From assembly GCF_947258355.1 (NCBI RefSeq), contig NZ_CAMYIC010000026.1:1-64000 (forward strand): DNA of 64,000 nucleotides, read 5' to 3'. Numbering within the stretch: position 1 is the first letter of the stretch; each line of letters opens with the position of its first letter. The position numbers and the translations under genes were made by a program. This document shows, piece by piece, positions 24,921 to 33,072 of the stretch. The notes under the pieces were generated by a model. It was not told where the DNA came from. It worked only from the letters and a program-made list of their open reading frames with translations, and made no database searches. This DNA is from an uncultured Allomuricauda sp. (GTDB lineage Bacteria > Bacteroidota > Bacteroidia > Flavobacteriales > Flavobacteriaceae).

Positions 24921-25199
24921 ATGGAAAATTCAAACGAACATCGTTACGCAAGGGCAAAAGAAAGAGTAGAGCATATTAAGTCTTTTTACTCCAATCTAAC
25001 TGCCTATTGTCTTATAATTCCATTGCTGGTTTACCTAAACTTTAAGACCACCGATTTCCCTTGGGCCATTTTCCCAGCGGTAGGATGGGGCCTTGGACTA
25101 GTGGGGCATTGGATGACAGCTTACGGACATAATCCCTTTTTTGGAAAAGAGTGGGAAGAGCGTAAGATTCAGGAATTTATGAACGACAAAGAATTTTAA
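24921..25199 (+). CDS. Stand-alone 2TM-domain protein (array gene 1)
   Basis: A 92-residue membrane protein consisting of a single 2TM domain. A basic amphipathic helix (HRYARAKERVEHIKSFYSNL) is followed by two hydrophobic spans (about 30-46, 52-72) and the signature NPFFGKEWEERKIQEFM tail. Of the four array members it looks closest to the kinase tail, suggesting origin by duplication of that module. Membrane-inserted, probably with both ends in the cytosol. Confidence 0.9.
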   Translation: MENSNEHRYARAKERVEHIKSFYSNLTAYCLIIPLLVYLNFKTTDFPWAIFPAVGWGLGLVGHWMTAYGHNPFFGKEWEERKIQEFMNDKEF

Positions 25200-25243
25200 T
25201 AATGAGTACTTTTAGCTATAACATCACACCAAACAACAGCACA

Positions 25244-25546
25244 ATGGAATCTTCAGATAAAGAGAATAAATATATGCGGGCCAGGGAGCGCGTGGAAGAA
25301 CTCAAAAAGTTTTATGGCAATCTAACTTCCTATGTATTGGTAATTTCAGGATTGGCCTTTATCAACTATTTTACCAACCATTTTGCCTATGCCTGGTTTT
25401 TATGGGCCGCATTTGGCTGGGGTATCGGTATTGTATTCCATGCCATTAAAACATTCGACCTGAACCCATTTTTTGGCAAAAACTGGGAGAAACGCAAGAT
25501 AGAGGAGTTTATGCGCGATGATGAAAAAAACAACAAATGGAAATGA
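25244..25546 (+). CDS. Stand-alone 2TM-domain protein (array gene 2)
   Basis: About 100 residues with the same layout: KYMRARERVEELKKFYGNL, two spans, then NPFFGKNWEKRKIEEFM. The ATG at 25244 aligns with the starts of its paralogues (ME-S/N-...). An in-frame ATG at 25202, 2 bp after the previous stop, would add 14 unrelated residues and cannot be excluded. Co-transcribed with its neighbours. Confidence 0.88.
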   Translation: MESSDKENKYMRARERVEELKKFYGNLTSYVLVISGLAFINYFTNHFAYAWFLWAAFGWGIGIVFHAIKTFDLNPFFGKNWEKRKIEEFMRDDEKNNKWK

Positions 25547-25548
25547 TC

Positions 25549-25854
25549 ATGGAAAACTATAACAAGGAAAAATACAATAGGGCCAAAAAAAGAGTGGATG
25601 AACTCAAGGGCTTTTATATCCATTTGGCCATTTATGTGGTGATAAACACCTTTATTTTGATCAACATCTATTTAAACTCAGACAGTTTTTGGCGGTGGGA
25701 GCATTTTATCACTTTAATTGCATGGGGGATTGGCCTATTATTTCATGCATCGAAGACTTTCGGTTTCAATCCGCTATTGGGTAAAGATTGGGAAGAACGT
25801 CAAATCCAAAAGTATATCGACGAGGACAAAGAAGAAATGAACAAGTTTAAATAA
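25549..25854 (+). CDS. Stand-alone 2TM-domain protein (array gene 3)
   Basis: A 101-residue 2TM protein starting MENYNKEKYNRAKKRVDELKGFY. Two spans flank a short charged loop, and the tail reads NPLLGKDWEERQIQKYI. ATG 25549 lies 2 bp after the preceding TGA; ATG 25537 would overlap that gene and adds four residues. Same operon. Confidence 0.88.
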   Translation: MENYNKEKYNRAKKRVDELKGFYIHLAIYVVINTFILINIYLNSDSFWRWEHFITLIAWGIGLLFHASKTFGFNPLLGKDWEERQIQKYIDEDKEEMNKFK

Positions 25855-25855
25855 G

Positions 25856-26191
25856 ATGAGAACGGATAAAGAAATAGCTAGGGAAAATGCTGAAAAGCGA
25901 GTTAAAGAACTCAAAGGGTATTACAGTCATATTACGATTTTCGTAATCGTAAACGGTATTCTATTATTTTTAAAAACCGGTGTATTGAACTCTTTGTTAC
26001 CTGAAGCATTTCCGAAAGAATCCCATTTCTACGATTGGATCTACAGTAATGTTTTACTATGGGCATTGATTTTGGCCTTGCATACCGTATTTATTCTTAG
26101 GCATAGATTTACTTTCTTCAAAACGTGGGAGGAACGCCAAATACAAAAATACATGGATGAGGACAGAGATAAAATCGATAAGTACAAATAG
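25856..26191 (+). CDS. Stand-alone 2TM-domain protein (array gene 4)
   Basis: A 111-residue, more divergent 2TM protein. It keeps the amphipathic lead (ENAEKRVKELKGYYSH) and the tail TWEERQIQKYMDED, but has a longer loop between the two spans (PEAFPKESHFYDW). It begins 1 bp after the previous stop, so it is translationally linked. The divergence suggests specialisation, for example a distinct partner. Confidence 0.87.
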   Translation: MRTDKEIARENAEKRVKELKGYYSHITIFVIVNGILLFLKTGVLNSLLPEAFPKESHFYDWIYSNVLLWALILALHTVFILRHRFTFFKTWEERQIQKYMDEDRDKIDKYK

Positions 26192-26257
26192 TTTCCCAAT
26201 CATATAAGTTGCCTTTTTACCTTTAAGGATTAAAATCAAAACACAAACCTTACATAC

Positions 26258-27013
26258 ATGAATGTCCTGATCATTGAAGACGAAAAACCAGCAGCAAGAC
26301 GATTGTCGCGATTGCTTTCAGAATTGAAAATCGAGGTGTCCACCATGTTACATTCCGTTGAAGAATCCATAGCTTGGTTCCAAGATAATTCCCATCCCGA
26401 TTTAATCTTTTTGGACATCCAATTATCGGACGGACTTTCCTTTGAAATTTTTGATGTGGTAGAGGTAAAAAGCGCCATCATTTTCACTACCGCTTATGAC
26501 GAATATGCACTCCAAGCATTCAAGTTGAATAGTATCGATTATTTACTGAAACCCATTGATGAAGAAGAGCTCGAAAGTGCCGTAAAAAAGTATCAAAATT
26601 TCAAGCCCGAAAACCGAAAAATCCCCATCGATTTCAACGACATAAAACAGCTTTTGGTAAACCCTTTGGAAAGGGATTACAAGAAACGATTTACCGCTAG
26701 GGTAGGGCAACATTTAAAAATTATAAATGCGGACGAGGTGGAATGTTTTTACAGTGAGAACAAAGGCACCTATGCTGCAACTTCCGATGGTAGAAATTAT
26801 TTGTTGGACACCACTTTGGAACAGTTGGAAGAGGAGTTGGAACCGCAGACATTTTTTAGGGTAAGCCGAAAGTTCTACGTGAACATTAATCACATAGGAG
26901 ACATCATTTCATACACGAATTCAAGGCTTCAAATCAAACTAAACCGTTTTGGTGAGCACGATGTGATAGTAAGTAGGGAACGTGTAAGAGACTTTAAGTT
27001 ATGGTTGGAATAA
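26258..27013 (+). CDS. LytTR-family response regulator
   Basis: A 251-residue two-domain regulator. The receiver has acidic pocket residues in IIEDE, phospho-acceptor Asp53 (FLDIQ), Thr77/78 and Lys98 (LLKPI). The LytTR DNA-binding domain (about 145-250: GQHLKIINADEVECFYSENKGTY, then RVSRKFYVN) binds tandem direct repeats. It is the obvious partner of the LytS-type kinase at 23390, with which it brackets the 2TM array. It probably reads the repeats at 22660 and 24817. Confidence 0.94.
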   Translation: MNVLIIEDEKPAARRLSRLLSELKIEVSTMLHSVEESIAWFQDNSHPDLIFLDIQLSDGLSFEIFDVVEVKSAIIFTTAYDEYALQAFKLNSIDYLLKPIDEEELESAVKKYQNFKPENRKIPIDFNDIKQLLVNPLERDYKKRFTARVGQHLKIINADEVECFYSENKGTYAATSDGRNYLLDTTLEQLEEELEPQTFFRVSRKFYVNINHIGDIISYTNSRLQIKLNRFGEHDVIVSRERVRDFKLWLE

Positions 27014-27081
27014 ATATATTTAAAACCCTGAATATTAAATTTTTATATATTTAAAAAATTCACTATAAATTTTTCTTATAA

Positions 27082-27097
27082 TAGACCTTTTGGTCTA
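27082..27097. terminator. Short bidirectional terminator-like hairpin
   Basis: TAGACC-TTTT-GGTCTA in an AT-rich context between the convergent response-regulator and LETM1-like genes. The stem is only 6 bp, so termination strength is uncertain. Confidence 0.5.
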
Positions 27098-27100
27098 AAA

Positions 27101-28294
27101 TCATACATTTTTATCGACTCGATTATCATCGAAAGCCGAAGGGAGCAATTTAGGAATCAATTTAATAAAAATAGGCAAAAGTATGGCGCCACCGGGCAAC
27201 ATAAAAATGGCCAAAGAAGGAATACTTTTAAAAATATCCAACAACTGATTTTGAACTTTTTTCTTTTCTTCAGCACTTAAATCCTTAACCGTTGACTTGG
27301 ATAAAAGTGTGACCAACTCCCTACTTTCGGTAAGCTCTTTTTTTAATCTTTTGCTGTTCCTGAGAATTAGCTTGCTTACATTTTTGGACATTCCGTCATA
27401 GAATTGAACAGCCAAATTTTTGTTGCTCAAGTAGGCAATTTTATCCTTGTTTTTTTCGAAGAATTCTTGAACAAAAATCAGCTCGGATTCTATCTCTTTT
27501 TTGGACATCCCAAGGTCCTTTCCCAAACCAAAAATATAGTCCGTTTCGGTGTAGTCCAAAGTCTTGTCTTCCCATATGGTCAAGCAGGCCATATCCAGAA
27601 AATAATCCTTTTCGTTTTCAGTGAATTTTTGGGTCAGTAAATCGGAATAATTGCCTTCGAATTTAGCTTCGTCCAGATCAATATAGGTTAACGAAGAACC
27701 CAATAGTTGGATGAGTTTTGCATCGGACTCATGGGTCTCTTTAGAGTTGAGTGCGTGGTATACGATATTAATGGTTACATACTCCAAAAGTTGGGCATGT
27801 TCCATCATGTTTTTTTTATCTCTCAGGTAAATTATAAAGATGAGGACATCTACATAAAGGAGTGAATTTGTCAGACTGTTTCCAAGCGCCCTGCTAAAAG
27901 TATTGTCGCTCAAATAGATTCTGGAGTCGATCAATTTTTCTAGTTGGGATTCGGTTTTGGAGCCTGTCAAAATTTTATTCAAAAAAGAAATGCGGCTAAC
28001 ATCCAGAGATTGGTAATACTCAAATACCTTATCAACAAATGTATCAAAATCAGTTTTGCCAACTTCAAAGGTGTAGGTGAAATATAAAGCAGTAAGCAAG
28101 TTGATCTTGGCAATCTCATCTTCGCTCAAAGTGTGCTCCACCTCAAAAAAAGAAGGGATGTCTAAATGTACACCATAAATAAAGCCATTTGCTTTGAGTT
28201 GCCTATACAAGCTATTGAAGTCCTCAAAGTTTGAAGACTCTTGAACTACAAGGTGACCAAACTTGTTGATCCATCCGGAGGCAGAAGGGTTCAT
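27101..28294 (-). CDS. LETM1-related biofilm-associated protein
   Basis: A 397-residue, mostly helical protein whose C-terminal 60-70 residues (LDIFKSIPSLAIFMLPGGAI, then LPIFIKLIPKLLPSAF) match the LETM1 signature found in mitochondrial cation/ribosome-tethering proteins. The N-terminal 300 residues are acidic and helical, and include one short hydrophobic run (LLYVDVLIFIIYL). In Bacteroidota this architecture carries the annotation LETM1-related biofilm-associated protein. The molecular function is unknown. Monocistronic. Confidence 0.85.
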   Translation of the reverse strand: MNPSASGWINKFGHLVVQESSNFEDFNSLYRQLKANGFIYGVHLDIPSFFEVEHTLSEDEIAKINLLTALYFTYTFEVGKTDFDTFVDKVFEYYQSLDVSRISFLNKILTGSKTESQLEKLIDSRIYLSDNTFSRALGNSLTNSLLYVDVLIFIIYLRDKKNMMEHAQLLEYVTINIVYHALNSKETHESDAKLIQLLGSSLTYIDLDEAKFEGNYSDLLTQKFTENEKDYFLDMACLTIWEDKTLDYTETDYIFGLGKDLGMSKKEIESELIFVQEFFEKNKDKIAYLSNKNLAVQFYDGMSKNVSKLILRNSKRLKKELTESRELVTLLSKSTVKDLSAEEKKKVQNQLLDIFKSIPSLAIFMLPGGAILLPIFIKLIPKLLPSAFDDNRVDKNV

Positions 28295-28400
28295 TTAAAT
28301 GTATTAGATGCCAAAGTAAAACAATTTCTCTGACTTTGTTTACGTCAAGTGAATCACCCCAACAAAATATCGTTAAGACAATTTTAACATTTAAAAACCA

Positions 28401-28424
28401 AACCGCCCCCCAAAAGGTTCCGTA
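28401..28424 (+). promoter_or_regulatory. Candidate ECF-type promoter of the DUF4331 operon
   Basis: AACC (28401-28404), a 16-bp spacer and CGTA (28421-28424) fit the general ECF sigma pattern of an AAC-type -35 and CGT-type -10. An ECF sigma gene lies 6 kb downstream. No TAnnTTTG element is seen here. The match is short and could be chance. Confidence 0.4.
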
Positions 28425-28458
28425 GGTAGGGTTGAACGAAACTTAAAAAACAAGTAAC

Positions 28459-29151
28459 ATGAAAAAAACAACTAAATATCTATTGGGCCTAGGTGCCTTG
28501 GTAACTGCGGCTACCGTTTTGGTATCTGCCGACCATATAGATGCACCTTCTTCAGCTGGAACCACTGCGGACATTGCTGATTTTTATGCCTTTGAACCCA
28601 CTGAAGGTTCTGACAATACCGTTTTTGTGGTAGATCTACAGTCCGATGTTTTGCCAGAATTGGCTTATGGAACGTTTGACGAGGATGTACTTACCGAAAT
28701 CAATATTGATTTGGATGGTGATTTGGTAGAAGATCAAGTAATTCAAGCTATTGCGAGAGATGGTAGAATGTACTTCTTTGGACCGATTACCCCTTCGCAA
28801 ACAGGCCTAAGTAGCGAAGTATATACAGATGCTGCTTTGGGTGATGTGGAAATTTCCGGCGCTACCGCCATTGTAGAAACAACATCGGATGGCGTATCCC
28901 TATTTGCTGGACCACGACAAGACCCGTTCTTTTTCGACTTTTTCCAGTTCAATGCTGTGATTTCCCCTGAGTTGGATTCTGCACCAGGAGGGTTCTTACC
29001 CCCTGAGGAGGCTGCGGACACTTTTGATGGTGCCAACACCCTTTCCATTGTAGTGGAAATTCCAAACAGCATGTTGGGCACCCCTTCGGCAACCAATGCC
29101 CTCGGACTATCGGTTTACAAGACATGGGTAACAACGAACAGAAAACAATAA
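28459..29151 (+). CDS. DUF4331 family secreted protein, N-terminal-type half
   Basis: A 230-residue protein with a signal peptide (MKKTTKYLLGLGALVTAATVLVSA) immediately followed by the DUF4331 hallmark DHIDAPSSAGTTADIADFYAF. A PRQDPFFFDFFQFNAV segment is also characteristic. DUF4331 proteins are extracytoplasmic and of unknown function. Full-length family members are about twice this size; here the C-terminal part is supplied by the next gene, 19 bp downstream. Confidence 0.88.
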   Translation: MKKTTKYLLGLGALVTAATVLVSADHIDAPSSAGTTADIADFYAFEPTEGSDNTVFVVDLQSDVLPELAYGTFDEDVLTEINIDLDGDLVEDQVIQAIARDGRMYFFGPITPSQTGLSSEVYTDAALGDVEISGATAIVETTSDGVSLFAGPRQDPFFFDFFQFNAVISPELDSAPGGFLPPEEAADTFDGANTLSIVVEIPNSMLGTPSATNALGLSVYKTWVTTNRKQ

Positions 29152-29170
29152 GAAACTTAAAAGTAATATT

Positions 29171-29902
29171 ATGAAACTAAGACAATCGATATATATAACA
29201 GCACTTGTGCTCAGTTTTGGCCTAGTAGTAGGCTGTAGTAGTGACGATAACGGGACCTACATGGACGACGACATAATGATGGATGATGAAATGATGATGG
29301 ACGACGATATGATGGGGATTGACTTTACGGGAACATTTGCACAGGTAGATCATCTTGGACGACCAGGAATCAATACCACCCTGAGCTACGATATGGAAGG
29401 AGAAGCTAGTGTGAAAGACGCACACAACACTACAATTCCATCGGAGATGAGTGCAGCTTTTCAAATGGGATTCCAAGCTAGATTGGAACAATACCATGAT
29501 GTTTATGCCCTAAAACTGGGATTGGATCCTGCAGATGTGAATTACGAAAACAACATTTTAGGATTGGATGCGGCTACCTTGACCACCGTTTTGGCAGCAG
29601 ATGTTTTGGAAGTTGCCCCAGATTTGCCCACTACATACTTTAATCCAGGTACCGACCTCGATAATGATGGTAACATATTGGTTCCGGATGGTGATGAAGT
29701 GGCCCTTACCGGAAGACACCCCAATGATGACATTATAGATGTTTCCCTAATCCTATTTTTCGGGGGAATGGAAGGCGACAGGTTCAGTGGTCAGGACCTG
29801 GATGATGATGGAATGGCCGATTTACCAAGACTAACATCCGATGGTGTTGGGCTTACGGCCGATATTTCGACTACATTTCCCTATTTGGGAGCACCCGAGT
29901 AA
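29171..29902 (+). CDS. DUF4331 family lipoprotein, C-terminal-type half with Asp/Met-rich linker
   Basis: A 243-residue lipoprotein (GLVVGC, Cys22). After the lipid site comes a low-complexity linker of repeated MDDDIMMDDE-type units (about 30-48), possibly metal-binding (acidic plus methionine). A DUF4331-like C-terminal region follows, with GRPGINTTL, then TGRHPNDDIIDVSL near the end. It pairs with the preceding gene in one operon and anchors the system to the membrane. Function unknown. Confidence 0.8.
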   Translation: MKLRQSIYITALVLSFGLVVGCSSDDNGTYMDDDIMMDDEMMMDDDMMGIDFTGTFAQVDHLGRPGINTTLSYDMEGEASVKDAHNTTIPSEMSAAFQMGFQARLEQYHDVYALKLGLDPADVNYENNILGLDAATLTTVLAADVLEVAPDLPTTYFNPGTDLDNDGNILVPDGDEVALTGRHPNDDIIDVSLILFFGGMEGDRFSGQDLDDDGMADLPRLTSDGVGLTADISTTFPYLGAPE

Positions 29903-29922
29903 TTAATTGCTATGAAAGGGAT

Positions 29923-29950
29923 GGGGGAGGAACCTTTCTCCCCCTTTTTT
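29923..29950 (+). terminator. Intrinsic terminator within the DUF4331 cluster
   Basis: A GGGGGAG (29923-29929) / CTCCCCC (29938-29944) stem followed by a T run. It separates the DUF4331 pair from the TPR lipoprotein and may set the expression ratio by partial termination. Confidence 0.8.
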
Positions 29951-29971
29951 TAATTTAAAAACAACGACAAG

Positions 29972-31261
29972 ATGAAAACAACCCTACAATATATTTTTCT
30001 ATCATTTGCCTTACTTTTTGTGGTAGCGTGCCAGCAGAAAGCAAATGATTTTAAAACAGATAAACAGGATTACGATCATTTTTTGGCATCAAAACCTGTA
30101 AAAACAACCTCAAAATATTATGAGCTGTGGGACAACAAAATTAAATCTGATAGCACACAACTTCTCAGTTTAGGGAATGTGGCCAGTGAGTATGGTCGGT
30201 TTTTTAAAGGAACAGGCGATATCCAATATTTAAAAGATGCTGAACGGACGCTTAAAAAGGCCGTGGAAATCGCAGCCATTGGAAAATCGGGCTATCTCAG
30301 GGCGTTGGCCAGAAACTACATTTCCCAGCATAGGTTTAAAGAAGCCCTTGTTTTGGCAAAAAAAGCACGAAGCTTGGGCAGTGGACTAAAAGAAACCCAG
30401 AGCTTGTTTTTTGATTTGCATATGGAGTTGGGTAACTACAATCGGGCAAATCAATATTTGGACAGTATCCAGAATATGTCCGACTTTGGGTATTTGATCC
30501 GGGTTGCAAAATGGAACGACCATAAAGGTGATTTGGACACTGCCATTGAATTTATGGAAAAGGCCATGGCCAAGGCAGAATCATCAAAAAACAGAAGTCT
30601 CTTGTTATGGTCTTACACAAATCTAGCGGACTTTTACGGGCATGCAGGACGTGTAGAGGAGTCCTATAACCTTTATCTCAGAGCGCTCCGTATCGATCCT
30701 CAAAATGCCTATGCCAAAAAAGGTATCGCTTGGATTGTGTATTCCTACGAACGAAATGGCAAAGAGGCTCTCAGAATTTTGGACGCTATTATGGAAAAGA
30801 ACAAGTCTCCGGAATATTACCTTTTTAAAGCAGAAATCGCAGCTTTTTTAAAGGATGACCTGTTAGGGCTACAAGCATTGGACGATTATTACAAAACCAT
30901 GGAAAACAACAGGGATTATGGAGATATGTACAATGTATACAATGTTGATTTCCTATTGAGTATGAATGTGAGGCAAAGAGCGTTTGAGTTGGCACAAGAA
31001 GAGGTGAACAATAGACCTACACCTGAATCTTACGGATGGTTTGCATACAGTTTACTTCACTTGGGTAAGGAACAAAAAGCCATGGATGTAATAGAAAAAT
31101 ATGTGATAGGAGCTACCCATGAGCCTGCGATACTCCATCAAGCCGCGGAAATTTATAAGGCCAACGGCGAAAAAGAAAAGGTAAGCGCATTAAAACAGGA
31201 GTTGTTGGAGGCCGCTTACGAACTTGGACCCATTAAGGAGGCAGAGATAGCCAGTCTCTAG
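29972..31261 (+). CDS. TPR lipoprotein associated with DUF4331 genes
   Basis: A 429-residue lipoprotein (FVVAC, Cys20) with at least five tetratricopeptide-like helix pairs, for example AESSKNRSLLLWSYTNLADF and ESYNLYLRALRIDPQNAYAKKG. TPR lipoproteins accompany DUF4331 genes in other Bacteroidota, suggesting a shared extracytoplasmic complex. It has its own start 21 bp after an intrinsic terminator. Confidence 0.85.
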   Translation: MKTTLQYIFLSFALLFVVACQQKANDFKTDKQDYDHFLASKPVKTTSKYYELWDNKIKSDSTQLLSLGNVASEYGRFFKGTGDIQYLKDAERTLKKAVEIAAIGKSGYLRALARNYISQHRFKEALVLAKKARSLGSGLKETQSLFFDLHMELGNYNRANQYLDSIQNMSDFGYLIRVAKWNDHKGDLDTAIEFMEKAMAKAESSKNRSLLLWSYTNLADFYGHAGRVEESYNLYLRALRIDPQNAYAKKGIAWIVYSYERNGKEALRILDAIMEKNKSPEYYLFKAEIAAFLKDDLLGLQALDDYYKTMENNRDYGDMYNVYNVDFLLSMNVRQRAFELAQEEVNNRPTPESYGWFAYSLLHLGKEQKAMDVIEKYVIGATHEPAILHQAAEIYKANGEKEKVSALKQELLEAAYELGPIKEAEIASL

Positions 31262-31326
31262 ATTTCCCCCTCCAAAAAACTAGGTTGGAGATTGCTAAGG
31301 TCTCAGCTTGGTTGTTGTTTTTAGGT

Positions 31327-31349
31327 ACGCCATGGTTCTGCCATGGCGT
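31327..31349 (+). terminator. Stem-loop, probable terminator after the TPR gene
   Basis: A 9-bp perfect stem (ACGCCATGG with CCATGGCGT) and a 5-base loop followed by TTTCTATTC. It also abuts the stop of the convergent MscS gene. Confidence 0.6.
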
Positions 31350-31351
31350 TT

Positions 31352-31888
31352 CTATTCATTGTTACTGGTTTCGATTTCTTTATCCTCATCTTTTAGGATT
31401 TCGATTCCTTTTTGAATCACCAAGTTGGCGGGAATGGTAATTCGTTTACCATCATCAGTACGCATAAAAAGGTAAAAACCGCTAATATCCTCCACTTTCC
31501 CCGTCCAATCAAAATCCTTGTCCATTACCCGGATTCTATCGCCCAATCGTAAAGGGTGATTGAAAAACAAAATTACACTTGCCGTTAAATTGGATAGAAT
31601 GGACCATTGGGCCACAAACCCAACGCCCAATATGGCCAAAATCGAAGATAAGAAAACCGAAAAATCCTTCAAATTAACTCCCCATATTAAAGAAATGCCG
31701 ATGAAAGCCAAGAGATAATACATCAAATTGCTCAAATAAAAGATGATTTTCCGGCTGTTCATATCAATGGAGCTGATCTTGCCAAAACGTCGAATAGCTC
31801 TTTTGCTCAGCGAATTGAGGACAATGATTATGGCCAATAGCACAATGGTGAACAAAATCTCGGATTTAAAGGACATTGGATCAATCAT
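31352..31888 (-). CDS. Small MscS-family mechanosensitive channel
   Basis: A 178-residue protein with three hydrophobic spans (about 12-27, 50-70, 77-110) and the MscS pore helix plus beta domain: ILGVGFVAQWSILSNLTASVILFFNHPLRLGDRI, then a VEDISGFYLFMRTDDG beta-domain sheet. It is shorter than E. coli MscS (286) because it lacks most of the C-terminal alpha/beta cage. Releases solutes under membrane tension. Divergent from corA. Confidence 0.88.
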   Translation of the reverse strand: MIDPMSFKSEILFTIVLLAIIIVLNSLSKRAIRRFGKISSIDMNSRKIIFYLSNLMYYLLAFIGISLIWGVNLKDFSVFLSSILAILGVGFVAQWSILSNLTASVILFFNHPLRLGDRIRVMDKDFDWTGKVEDISGFYLFMRTDDGKRITIPANLVIQKGIEILKDEDKEIETSNNE

Positions 31889-31944
31889 GACAGTTCTTAG
31901 AAATTTGGATTAACTTAAGGTTCTAAACTACAAATAAACCCTTT

Positions 31945-31952
31945 TACTTTTG
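31945..31952 (+). promoter_or_regulatory. -7 element directly before corA
   Basis: TACTTTTG is a full TAnnTTTG match ending only 5 bp before the corA ATG, which would place the transcript start at or next to the start codon. No good -33 partner at the usual spacing was found. Confidence 0.4.
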
Positions 31953-31957
31953 AAGCC

Positions 31958-32938
31958 ATGAAAACAGCGTTTGAAGAAAATTCATGGGTAATCAATTACT
32001 CACCGGATAATTACTACAACCAAAAATTCTCTTTGGAGGATGATTTATTGCTGTCAAAAGAGGATAAGTCCATTACCTGGGTCAATACTTATGGTTTGAA
32101 TTACATGGAGGAATTCCGACAAATGGTCAACGGCAATCATCTCGATGATTTTTTACTGAGATTATTGCTAAACCAGAAAATGGGGAACAAAGTAATAGAA
32201 CTGGAAGACCAGTTATTTGTTGCTGCTCGAATTTTAAAAACGGAACACCACAGTATGGAATCCGAACAAATGTTTTTTGTTGTATCCAAGGATTTTGTTT
32301 GGTGTATCCAAGAAAAACGGGGCGATCATTTTGATTGGATACGACAGCGGATATTTGAAAACAAAGGTATTATCCGTAAAAAAAGAGCAGATTATTTGCT
32401 CTTCTTTATTCTGGAAACCTTGATCACCAACTATAAGGATAAATATGAAGAAAGTGTGGTAATGGAAAATGCCTTGGATGCCATTGTAAAACGTGAACCT
32501 ACACCGGAATTTATGTTCGAGGTGGAGCAAAAAAAGGCCGTAATTCAAGATTTTAAAAAAGCATCACACGGGCTAAGGGATATCATTGTTAAATTGGAAA
32601 GAGTAGAGGTGAAAGGATTCCAGACCAAGTACTTTAGTGAACTTCGGGAACAGATCAATGGCCTTATTGCGGATATAGACTCCGATATTATGGAACTGGA
32701 AAGCCAAATCAATCTGTTTTTCAGTGTACAGGGGCACCGCTTGAACGAAGTAATGAAGACCTTGACCATTTTCTCGGTGGTTTTTATTCCACTCACATTT
32801 TTAGCGGGCATTTACGGAATGAACTTCGAAAATATGCCGGAATTAAAGTCGCCCTATGGTTATTTTATATTATTGGGCGTTATGCTCATTGTAACCATTA
32901 TCTCCATCATCGTTTTTAAACGCAAAAAATGGTTTTAA
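31958..32938 (+). CDS. corA: CorA-family divalent cation transporter
   Basis: A 326-residue inner-membrane channel. It has a large cytosolic N-terminal alpha/beta domain and long stalk helix, then two membrane spans. The obligatory GMN motif lies at 287-289 (YGMNFENMPEL) between them, and the tail is basic (KRKKWF). Imports Mg2+ or Co2+/Ni2+. The periplasmic loop NFENMPEL is a common CorA variant. Monocistronic. Confidence 0.95.
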   Translation: MKTAFEENSWVINYSPDNYYNQKFSLEDDLLLSKEDKSITWVNTYGLNYMEEFRQMVNGNHLDDFLLRLLLNQKMGNKVIELEDQLFVAARILKTEHHSMESEQMFFVVSKDFVWCIQEKRGDHFDWIRQRIFENKGIIRKKRADYLLFFILETLITNYKDKYEESVVMENALDAIVKREPTPEFMFEVEQKKAVIQDFKKASHGLRDIIVKLERVEVKGFQTKYFSELREQINGLIADIDSDIMELESQINLFFSVQGHRLNEVMKTLTIFSVVFIPLTFLAGIYGMNFENMPELKSPYGYFILLGVMLIVTIISIIVFKRKKWF

Positions 32939-33039
32939 ACTTCTGATTTTATTTCTCTTATGATCAAATTTCTTTCTCCTTTGATTTTCTTGGGTTTTAT
33001 CCAATGATAAACATCATATTCTTGGAAAAGGTCGCTCGG

Positions 33040-33047
33040 TAGATTTG
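33040..33047 (+). promoter_or_regulatory. -7 element of the OmpW gene
   Basis: TAGATTTG is a full TAnnTTTG match 25 bp before the ATG. A TTG lies 15 bp upstream (33022-33024), shorter than the usual -33 spacing. Confidence 0.5.
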
Positions 33048-33072
33048 TCTCATCAATTTTAAATAATACACG

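Noticed and set aside
26192..26257. Third LytTR repeat before the response-regulator gene
   Set aside because: No TACARTYC pair with 21-bp period found in this gap.
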